The notes under the pieces are model-generated. The model did no database searches and was not told the origin of the DNA. It was given only the letters and a program-made list of their open reading frames with translations. From Plakobranchus ocellatus (Eukaryota; Mollusca; Gastropoda; Plakobranchidae), in contig BLXT01003551.1 in the NCBI GenBank assembly GCA_019648995.1, positions 226,830 to 257,535 on the forward strand: 30,706 bases of DNA, read 5' to 3'. A program made the translations under genes and the position numbers. Below are positions 10,161 to 21,000 of the stretch, piece after piece (position 1 is the first letter of the stretch; the number at the start of each line of letters is the position of its first letter).

Positions 10161-12172
10161 TGGCAGACAATATTTATAATTGGTGGCCTTATATTATCAC
10201 TAAGAATAAAATAAAAGAAAAAAAGACAACTTTTTGAGTCAAATAAAAATACACTTGACATTTCACATTTTATCTCACTTGCAATAATAATAGGACAGAA
10301 TTAGCACCATGTTGCTCTTTAGAGTCTACTGAATGAACACGGCGGGAACAGTTTTAAACCATGAAGCTACAGACTGTACATAAGTCATTTTTTATTTCAC
10401 TTTAGTCAGGGTAACTCTGCACTAAAAAAAAAATCTGAGGTTTCAAAATCATTTTGTTTTAAACAGTTTTGGTGAAACAGTGTTTAACTGCAGAAGTTAT
10501 TCATTAAAAAATAAAATATTTTTCAGCACCGATATATTATAAGGACAGACGTATACATATGGCTGAAAGCTTTCTGGAAGCTACAATTTGGGTGTACAAC
10601 TGCTACCAACATGTTTGGAAACTCTCTAGTTTCTTTAGTGTGAAGGTATAACATGCCTGCTGCAAATTTCATCCAGTCAAGGCATGGCAGCTACCCTTTG
10701 TCTGTTTCAACCTTGTGGCAAGACAGTTTAGCTCTTGTCAGAAAGGGAAGGGAAGCTATTAGGCATAACTTTCAACTGACCGTTGCTGCATGAGTCGTTT
10801 TACACAAAGTTTGCTATGGAGTCTACCTGTTAAACAAATGCCTCCTTTATGCCAGCCACCACCAGTCAGCGTTGCCTCCAGTATATAAGAATAACAGATC
10901 AATCGACTTTATTATATCTAGATCTATCAGAGAAATTTTAACTTAACCCTTTTACACTCATGATTTTAAAAAAAAAGGAATCTAACCGGGGGAAAAAAAA
11001 AATAGAGAAACAGGAATTATAAAGTCTTACAGAGACCTAGCTTATATAATCTATGTTTAGATATGGCATCATGTTGCTTATACATCTAAATAATGGCTTT
11101 ATCATTTTTTTGTAAAGATGAAAAAAAAACTCTCCCATTTACAACTATGAAATAAAAACACAAAAATCTAATTTATTAAATTCCTGGTCCTTCAAAATTT
11201 AATTCATGTTACCATAAAAACATGAAGCTTACTCACTCATAGACTAAAAAAAAAATCAATTCACTTTTGGCCTGTATGTTAAGCAACAGATGTCATGTAA
11301 GATTGATGATGATTAAAATGTAACTGACTGAAAACATGAGTTGAGTTGGAGATCTATATCACTCAGTTCAACCGAAAATATTAAAGTAAAGAAGTAAACA
11401 TTCCCAATGTTTTTTGTGCAAAAAGTCCTTTGCATGTCTATAGAAAGTTCTCCACATAGAGAGGAGTAGTTTTCTTCCCTCTAATTAATTGTCTTCATTT
11501 AAACAATCATGCAAAACCGCAACTCAATTCATTCTGTCAAACTGCTACACATAAGTCATCAACAGTGGTGGGCCTAGTCGTACCTTAGATTTAATCTAAG
11601 AGAAAGTAAGCCGAGTAAAGATCTGCACCTCTGGATCTAGTACTATAGTAAAGACAAGAGGAAATAAGAACACAAGCCAAGTGCTCAACCTTGCACATAT
11701 AAGATCTAAATATAATTCTTAACTTAAATGAATGAATAAGAATGGGCATGTGAAGGCATGGACAAGAATTCCATTGATTCTTGCGCTCAAGATGAGAATA
11801 AAATCTTCAAGACAAAAACAAAACTCTGACAAACTGAGAATGACAGGAGTGCATTTGTTTTCAAAATTATACAGAGCAGAGTAAAAGCTCTTATTCTTTT
11901 TTTCTTAAAATTCCATTCTGGACATTGACGAACTAAAGCAAGCCACAACCAATGTGGTTCAATACCTGAAGGAAAGCACAAAAAATTTCAAGATCATTTG
12001 GAATACTATTCAACTGTAGATTGATAAGTGGACTGCACTGTTCTTGGGTTAACCTATCTTGAAAAGCATTTGAGAGAAGGAAAAACACTTTTGAAATGCA
12101 TGTCGTCCGACTAATTTAGTAATTAGAAGTTTATAGACAAACTGTAAACCAAAGACCATAATCAACCTTTTC
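10161..12172. other. No gene seen; unassigned complex sequence
   Basis: Less low-complexity than the rest, especially 10550-10870, but no open frame with a recognisable motif and no splice-consistent exon on either strand. It could contain UTR sequence of a gene outside the window; nothing proves this. Confidence 0.4.
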
Positions 12173-12321
12173 AGGAAGCACCACCCAGATCATTAAAATT
12201 CCCTATAGACGCAATGGGTGAACACTCTCTATTCCCTTTCACTAGTTTCAGGACGCACTACCCAGATCATTAAAATTCCCTATAGACGCAATGGGTGGAC
12301 ACTCTCTATTCCCTATCGACG
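12173..12321. repeat. 77-bp tandem duplication
   Basis: Two copies start at 12173 and 12250. Both contain CCCAGATCATTAAAATTCCC, TATAGACGCAATGGGTG and ACACTCTCTATTCCC, with few differences. The second is followed by CTATCGACGCACC, itself a variant of the internal CTATAGACGCA. Confidence 0.88.
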
Positions 12322-12388
12322 CACCAATTTTTTTGCGTTTTTTGAAAATTTGTATAAAATTATCATAATGAATGCGAATCTCTGAGGT

Positions 12389-12508
12389 AACCGCAGCGGA
12401 GGTCAGCCTCTTAAAGGGGTGTAAACCCTTGTAACCAAATCAGTTACCTGCGTCCCAAAAGATTGCATTTTGTTCATAACCGGAAAGGGGGTCAGTATCT
12501 TGAAAAGG
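12389..12508. repeat. Paired AACCG..GG.GGTCAG units
   Basis: Two related segments of about 30 bp (12389-12418 and 12478-12508) share AACCG, GGTCAG and TCTT. They lie just past the 77-bp duplication and may belong to the same composite repeat. Confidence 0.5.
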
Positions 12509-12986
12509 TTAAAATGTTATATGTAATAAAATTGTAAAGACATCATGGCACAAAGTATAATCTCAGAATGCAGATGCAAAGCACAAAAACATAAGAAAAA
12601 AGCCCCTAGGATTTACATATTTTTTTTTGTACGTCCCTGAGCTTGACATGTCACGGTGCCTTTCAAATTATAAGCTACCCGAAAAACAAAGTAAGTAATT
12701 TAAAATCCATGATGAAGAACAATTGTTGTATATATTTGATGCAAAAGTTGTATTTTCATTATCGACATTGATTATCACTAAATGCATGTATAGAAAAAAA
12801 AAACAAACCTGAATGTAATAGTTTCCCTCACAAATGATGCCCAAAATTGTCAAAACAATTGACCAATAAAGCTTAAAGTCACTTTTACTTTTTTTTACAA
12901 ACTCATTAAAAATAAAAACAAATAATAAAACAAAATAGAGAAATAGTTGCCATGCTTCGCCCTCAATCCATGGTTACCCCTGTTTT
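12509..12986. other. No gene seen
   Basis: AT-rich. The minus-strand 61-codon frame here has no motif. Confidence 0.45.
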
Positions 12987-13120
12987 TTAGACTAGGCCCA
13001 AACTGTTTTTGTTAAATAGCAGCATAAAAAAAAGAGAATAAAACATAAATAAATCCTTAGACAGGCTCAAACAGTTTTTGTTAGCAGTATAAAAAAAAAG
13101 AGCAAAACATAAATAAATCT
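12987..13120. repeat. Tandem duplication of about 64-70 bp
   Basis: Copies at 12987-13056 and 13057-13120 share TTAGAC, GTTTTTGTTA, an A tract and AAAACATAAATAAATC. They differ by small indels, including AATA present only in the first. Confidence 0.85.
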
Positions 13121-13491
13121 CAACCTAATATACATTCACGAGGGAAGAAAACAGAAGAGTTCAAGAGGCAAAGCAAAAGTTGTTTTCGTTACAAAGTTAA
13201 AAAAAAAAAACAAAATATGTACAATGAGCTATGCAGAGAAGTCTCTGTCTTAAACACCAGCTTAACTTTTAGGGAGTGGAGAGCAAAATTCAGGGATTGA
13301 GATTAAAATCATATTTACATGTGAGACAACATTTTATGAAAACAAATAATTTTGCGACACGTCCACTTTGATGTTAAGTAACATAAAGCTAAAAGCAGAC
13401 CAGGAGGTTAAAGGAATGAGATGAGGAGACAAGTAGGAGAATGAAGAAAGAGGGGGGGGGGGGGAAAAAATTTTTTTAAATTCCTTAAACT

Positions 13492-13636
13492 AAGCCAGTC
13501 CACATCAAGGTGATCTCAGGCTTTCAGGCCCTCTGTAAGGCCAGGGCAGTGGTGGCGGGGCTTGAACCTGTGACAGAAGGGTCCTTGCAGATCTCAGGGT
13601 GGATTCACAAATCTAATGTAGCACTAATGCTCCCAA
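13492..13636 (-). mobile_element. tRNA-derived SINE, copy 2
   Basis: Same family as 8905-9042. The B box GGTTCAAGCCC fits the consensus exactly and the CCTGAGATCACCTTGATGTG tail is well kept; the A-box region (around GGGAGCATTAGTG) is more decayed. A G12 run and A/T tract lie at its 3' side. Confidence 0.7.
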
Positions 13637-15681
13637 AACTAGTGAGTGGGAGTTGTAATATGAACTAATATTTCAGAGGTGATGTAGAGAAAAAACAGAC
13701 CAATGGAAAGATAGGCATTACAAAGAGCTAATCAAGAAAGTGAAGAGAGAAAAATGGAAAAAGACAAGAGGCAACAAAAACAAAACAAAACAAGAAAAAG
13801 AGGATTGAAAATAAAAAAAAGTAACAAATATATAAAATTTTCAGCACGTTCTGTTCATAAAGGATTCTTGAGAAAAGCATACAGAATTTTGGTCTTGTCT
13901 GTAGAAAAAAAAAATGAGAAAAGAAGTGAGAGGGAAAAAAAGGCAGACAGAAAGAAATTGACACACATGTAGATGATGTTGGACTACGCATAAAAACTAA
14001 GGGGTGTACAATGAACTGATACTGATAAAAAGCGTTTAACCGCAAAAGGAAAGATAAAGAAAGAAGGGAAGAGGGGGCTCAGAGAGAGAGCTTTTTAAAA
14101 TTCTAATTTTTTATTGCTTTTGCCAAGACCATTATGGCTATGTTAATAAAATTTAAATTGAAAAATTATTCTCCTCCTTGTTATTGAAGTTGTGATCGTT
14201 GTTTTTCTTATATATTAATCATACAGTCATACTATCAATGATGGCCTTTTAAAAAATTTAGTAGAAACTGCTTTAATACATGTAGTAATGTTTGAATAGT
14301 GGCAGTAGTAAGAGGATTAACAGCTGCAATAATACCAAATCTTTAAGAATTATAGTTTTATAACTGGAGTAACTTATTGAAAAGGTTTGTGAGTTTTACT
14401 GAGAGCATTACCAACTTAATTAGAATTAGTAGAGGAATAGAAATAATGTAGTATACAATAAAGAGGAAGTCCAAGTTGCCATTGTAGAATAGGAATCATA
14501 GTAGAGCAGTCAGTAACTAGCCAGTTAAGTAAAGGGATGGTCAGTTGCCGCCTTTATATACTTTTGATATCAGAACTAGTTCAAATACTATCATTATTAT
14601 TGCTTTTTTTATTCACAGTATACGTAATATCATTTTAAAATGTGCTTCAATTTTACTTTATTCCTGGAAAATATTGCTGACAAATGAAAATGTCCGCAAA
14701 CATTCTCGCAACGACAGATTTTGAAGAAAAAGAAAAAAAAAAATTATTATAAGTCTATGTCGTGATTGTGTTACCACTAATAGCTTTATAACATTTTTGT
14801 CAAGATTGTTTGTAATATCGCCAGTTATTGAGGACTGATCATTTTCCCTTCAATCTAACTAAGCGTAAAGTGAGATCCTTAAAACTTCATGGTATGGCTA
14901 CACTCGGTGTAGGCCTAGGCTTAATTTACTTTATGCTCAGCTGTTTGGAACCAAAGTGAGGTTTAGAGAAGTCTAGGCTCTGACTTCTCAGCACAAGAAG
15001 CTGCTTCATAATTTTTATCAATTGGATCTGGTTAACATAATAGCAAATGGACTACTATGAACTTTTTTATAGTTATGTAAAAATGTACTTCACTTGAATC
15101 TTCACCTCAACATGACATTTGTAGCATTTTGTCTTACCCTAAAGCCCTTCACAAGGGCTCGATAAAACAAGTATAATACTGTCTTTCTTTTTAAACCCAA
15201 TTGTAAAATATAACAGCAGTATAACATAGCTTACAATGATACGGAACATGGCCAAAATGATTACCATAATAAAAAATGATGTATCAAATGAGGCAGTGTG
15301 AACTATAAATATATATATTTTAAGAAATATATTTGATAGAAAATCTTGTAAAATATTTTGAAAACACGCACAAAAGAAACACAGCATTAAAAACATATTG
15401 TAATGTTTCTTTTGTTTCTACATTTGTATTAAACTAAACATTTTTTTCATTACACCAATGAATAACAAATCCAGTATTGGACAGTCAATAATAGAAAGTA
15501 TTAATAAAATGATGACGATACAAATTTTAACAATTGCAAATTTTGAATATGAAAAGAAAAGGGGTTTCATACGTAAAAACTTCATTATTGTTATTATGAA
15601 TACATTTTCAACATAAGCCCTAAAATAACTTCTAAAATTTGTGTACATATTTAACAAAATGCCAGCGCAACCAACCAAGTT
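13637..15681. other. No gene seen; may include SUV39H 3' UTR
   Basis: Purine-rich at 13740-14095, then AT-rich. The part near 15681 is presumably 3' UTR of the minus-strand gene; its end is undefined. The minus-strand open frames at 15139-15678 have no motif and follow the stop codon. Confidence 0.45.
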
Positions 15682-16001
15682 TCAAAAGAAGAGGAATTTC
15701 CTACAATTGTTTGCCCCACATAGACAGGCCATGGTGAATATGCTGGTCTTTTCCTTCGCCGCAGTCGCAGACTCAATATCTGACGGTGGAGGCGTCGGAG
15801 CTTGAGACACGCTGTAGAAGTCTGTGAAAAGACTACTGCTAGCTCCGTGTGGGCATTTTGGAGTTACGAATGGATCCTCTGTTTTTAACGTTGACAAATC
15901 TTTGGTGCCGCTGTCCTGAGTTGTGGAGGACCCTATGCTTGGAATATCTGCTAACTGACTGCTGTCGCCAGACTGATTGCTGTCATTTAATTCGTCTTTG
16001 C
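15682..16001 (-). CDS. SUV39H: SUV39H exon 7, linker and post-SET, stop
   Basis: 320 coding nt, acceptor ttaaactcag|GC, stop TGA at 15684-15682. It encodes residues 461-566. The first about 90 are low-complexity and rich in Ser, Thr, Asp and Pro (for example [12 protein letters not shown]), then comes [15 protein letters not shown], the post-SET CxCx4C and the aromatic C-terminus typical of SUV39H. The 3' UTR continues toward lower coordinates. I see no poly(A) signal close to the stop; an AATAAA on the minus strand at 14662-14657 is a distant, weak candidate. Confidence 0.95.
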
Positions 16002-17971
16002 CTGAGTTTAAACAATTGAAAGGAAAAGTATAATGTTGCTTATTAAAAAATGGAAGGGAGGGGAAGGGAACAGAAAGAAGAAACAGAAGAATGGAGGAAA
16101 TCTAAATTTAACTTAATAGAACCATTATAAGGCTAGAATCATCAATTCTCATTATTACTATACAGTGCGATTGAAACTATAACCGAAGTCCAATTATTCG
16201 AATTTCTTATAAATTGAAGTTTTTTTTCTCTTCTTTGGCTTTGTTAAGGTGGAACCAGGGATGCCAGTGGTCTCTGACAAAAAAAGCAGGAAACCTGTAT
16301 AGAAATAAAGAGTTTTCTCAAAGTTGTAGTAATAGTATAATTGACTTTTGAGTAATAAAAATAAGGCAAAAAATCGGAAATCCTGTTTAAATCGGAAAAC
16401 TGGCATCCCTGGGTAGAACTCATAATTCAAATTCAAAGGAAGTCGATTCTCATATAATTCGAAGTCCACATCACCACAAAACACAATAACAAAAATTGCT
16501 TGCCTCTCGCCACTCCAGAAACAATGCCAATCACGGTTTTAACATAGCTGGCATACCCCAAGAGCCCCATTAATAAAAACTTGAGAGAGCGGAGGGGTGA
16601 AACTAGGGTGAGAGGAGGGAAGTGGGGTGCCAAATGTAGGTTTATTATTATTGGTGCTCTTTTATCCCCTAATTTTGCCCCATTTAATATTTCAAAGTTT
16701 TGGTCTATACTCTGGGACTTTGAATTATGAGGTTTCGGCTGTATAGAATTTTATTTTTTAAATTTCGTTTCTGCGAATGAAACTTTTCAAATGAGAGCTT
16801 AATCAATCCAATCTGTAATACTTACTTACTAGTATTGAGGATTACTGGTGTAAAAATCGGTGAATACAGCATAGAAACACATGGAGTGAAACTCATTGTA
16901 ATCATTCTTGCATAAGTTTTTTAGTATATCTTACACTTCTCGAACACTTCAAGCTGAGCTGCTTCATTGCAAAGATTAATCATGCAACAGATTAGAAGTT
17001 GTATCTTAGATGAGTCATAACTTTCTATTTCCCACGGTATCAGTTGTCCACAGTATTTGTTTTTTGTTGTTTTTTTTTTTTTTTTGGAAGTCCCATTCTA
17101 TTATTGGCTTGACTTGTTTCAGTTGCCTCAATATTAAATCAAAGCCTGCTTATTCATTAACCACTTGTTTTAATTATTACATAGTTGTATGCAAACTGGG
17201 AATATTGCTTGATCTGCGTAATAAACTGGTGTTGGAATAAATGCTTGGCCTGATAATTGTTGCTTTTTTTTTAAAATGACACCAGGAACTTATCTTTTTA
17301 AATCTATTGATTTTCTGACCTTTTCTGTTCTGCAATTCTTTCCCTCCTTTGATCTCTCTCATTAGTCTTTATCTGCAGTGGGGCAAGTTTGTGTGCTTTA
17401 TCACACTGTAAACTAATGGTATTCTAGCCCCTAAATCCAAATATTTACTGGATTAGTTAAGAGTTACAGCTTGCACCTCAATACAAAGCACTAATCCTAT
17501 CACGACTGTACATAATTATATTGATGGTTACTGCTTGCTGTGGGTATTTCTTTGTACCTTTTCTCTTATTTTTTTTTTATTTCACTACAATTAGAAAATC
17601 TATGAAGCTATTTAGTTTTAGAGGAAGCTCATACAACAAGACTACTCATAAGCAAAATCCGTAAACGTCAAGCAACCTTTTTCGGCCATGTTATGCGAAG
17701 AGAAAGGTTGGAGAATCTTGTAACAACAGGAATGTTGGAAGGAAAACGCAGTAGGGGAAAACAACGAGAAAAGCTCATTGAAGGCCTGACAGACTGGCTG
17801 AAGGCAGGGAAATCGTTGGAAGCAATAGAAGCGACAAAGGACAGGAAAAAGTGGAGGACCATGATCGCCAACGCTGTAAAGCAAGGCACCTGATGATGAT
17901 GATGATGAAGCTATGGTAGGATCCTATTGTGATCGATTAAAGGGATTTCAAATCTGGTTATACACAAGCAG

Positions 17972-18011
<40 letters not shown>

Positions 18012-21000
18012 CATTTTTTATAAGGCCTAACAAAAGGGATTCAAAGCGACCCTGTTGCATGTACAGTCAATCTGTAGCAGGTGCTATCACAGATGAGCTT
18101 TACAGTAATAAAAACCTGAAATCCCCATGTGAACAACTTTTTCAACTTTGTGGCAGACTTTAAAATCGTATTTAAATGCTCTTAACGTCAAGTTAGATCA
18201 ATTTTTGTGGAATTCAAATGGAAAGGGTTTGTTGCAGCATTGCTTCCAATACTAAACATACATAAAATTAAGGAGGGGAAAAATTGCAGTAAGTTCCAGT
18301 TGTATTTTTATCATTACTTTAAAATGATAGATCTAAAAATGAAAATGAGAAATTTTCTGCTAAACTGATTTGAATTGTCATTCATAGTTTTATTTGGTTG
18401 CAAGAGCGAAAGATTTAAGTCTTTCTGTAATTGTGTGCCCCTTACAAGATTAAGGAAATAAAATATTGAGTATTTTTCATTTTATCAACAATTACAAAAT
18501 GTATCTTTGCAACTCCTCAACCTGTAAAAGAACACTGTATATCTTTTTAAAGGATGGGCCCCTGTGCACTGTAGATACAAATTGTATGTCTCTCTTAAGG
18601 CATGTTCTGTTTGAATACTCTTAAACGCATCAAATTTTGCTTCACATTTGAAACCTCAAGGAAAGCCCAAAAGTGTCAAAAGTCACTCTCTTGATACAAT
18701 CTGGAAATACATGAGTGTTCCGATGGTGAAAACTGGACACAGGTATTATAATTCTGTGCCTACTATAATAGGGCTTTAGATCTTTCTTGGACTCAAAAGC
18801 TAAACACGAGGCAAAAATCTATTCTACATTTAGTAAATGTAGATCTAAATTTAGTCAGCAGATCAATATTACATCAATCTTGCCTCCATAGGCTAGCTAA
18901 ATTAAACATCAATCTAGACTACCACGTGGTGAGAGAAAAATATGCAGCAGTGAAATTGTCCGTAAAGGGAAAAAAACCCTTGAATATACAAAGGAAAGGA
19001 TTCAAATTATATAAATTACCGCTGTTGTAGTCAAAAGTAAGTTCTTCATTCCTGGCAATATCTCTTTTGGCAAACAGGCAAATATGAGGCAGCAAAGGAT
19101 CAAGAGTGTCAATCCAAACGACATGGACTTCCAAATTGGGATCACACTGTGAACAATATGAGGAAATATAAAAATTATCATCCATTAAAGATAAACTGTA
19201 TCTTGTGCTAATTTCTAATTATTCTAAAAGTTCAACAGTCCTAGATAGTAATTAGTAGAATTTTTTTTAAAAATATGCTATTAAAGTGTAGAGGTGCCCG
19301 CCCTGAAAAATCACTCTCCCGTTATCACTGAAAAAAGAAAATCAGAGATTTTAAACTGCACAAGAGAATACACTATAAAAACCAACAGACCTGCAAACTT
19401 TTGCTATCGTAGCCTTTAAGAAAAAAAAAAAGGACATTGATCTTGTATTTAGCCTATCCACAACAAGATGATCTCAGGATTTGAGCTCTTTGACATGACT
19501 GGGTGCCAGGACTCAAACCTGCAACTAAAGGGTCCCTGCTGATCTTTGGGCAGGTGCATTATCCACCATACTACCTAAGCCTTTAGGAAGAAAATTTAAA
19601 AAAAAAAAAAAAGATTTGTCTCTCTCACAGCCTATCCACTTCAAGGCAATCTCAAACATTTTAGCTGTAATAGAATAAAGGTATTTTTGCGTTTAATCGG
19701 ATGGTGACAAGTTGTGTGTAAATGGTATTTCACATGAAATTGGTATGGCTAAAAGAAGAGCATAAAACATCAGGACTCCATGACCAAAACAAACTGAGAA
19801 TTATAATTTTTAAAACAAGAATATTATTTATAGAAAGGAAAATGGCATCTTAAGTCCAATAGTTCTCTCAGATTTTCACTCTTGAAAATAATGTGAGGGA
19901 CATCAAATGCAAAAAAAAGATGATTGCAACTGATATGGCTGAGAAAAAAGTTTGCATTGGCCTACTTACATGCAGAGGTATAAATTGCATTATCTTGATC
20001 TATACAATAGGCACTTAAGTAGGAGATAAAATGTATAAAAATAGGTACAGTAATTTAGATCCAAGCCCACTGCAATACAATCAATACAGTACAAAGTTAA
20101 ATCATGTTTCTTGCATCACAAAATACCATATAATAGATTTTGCAATGCAAATGTACAATACTAGAGAAATCTGAAAACTTCTTGAAAGTTTTGGATGAAA
20201 ACTTGCAATATCTTCAAACAACTGCCTCTTTCATGTGATTAAGAGTGCAAAAAAAATTTTCAATCTCATGGAAAAATTCATACAAATTTTAAGTCTTGCT
20301 AGAGATGTTTTTGCAAATATTGAACAGTATTGATAATTTTTTATGCTCTTGATTACTCATACTTTGAAACAAATTCAATTTTATTTTGTTCTTTATTTCA
20401 TAAATTGTGGATGAGGTTGGACATGCCTGTCTATGTGATCAAAAAATGATACACACATTAACTAAGTCTGTATGTATCCAATTTGTGATAAGTATTAGTA
20501 GGGTTACATTGGAGCAACGATGCTGCTTGGTGCTCTAAAAAGAAAGATTTAAGTGAGGAAAAAGAAAGAGCTTAATGAATAATCTTAAATGAGCAATTGC
20601 TAAAAAGTGGACCCCGAAATTGTGTTACATTTTTTACTGCATTAAAAAAAAAAAGGAATCTCCAATTACACAATGGGAAAGCCCAATTGAGTATCAGTGA
20701 GGTAATATTCATGCAGAGTTGCATTGCAGGAGTAGATCTATGGAAAAAAATTGGTCTGTGTCTCTTCACTTTATAGGCAATGGGCTTAATTTGTTGATGG
20801 GTGACAGCTTTTTTGGTGATTTTGTCAACATAGTTATGTTCGAAACTTATTAGGTTAATTTAGGTAGCAAAAACGCATCCAAAACATTTTTTACGCATAA
20901 AGCATTACTTCTTATGCCATTACACTCACAAAATCAAAATTTATGTATTGATGATGCTCAATTTTTTCAAACAGGGCTTGTAGAAAATCTTTCGAACATA

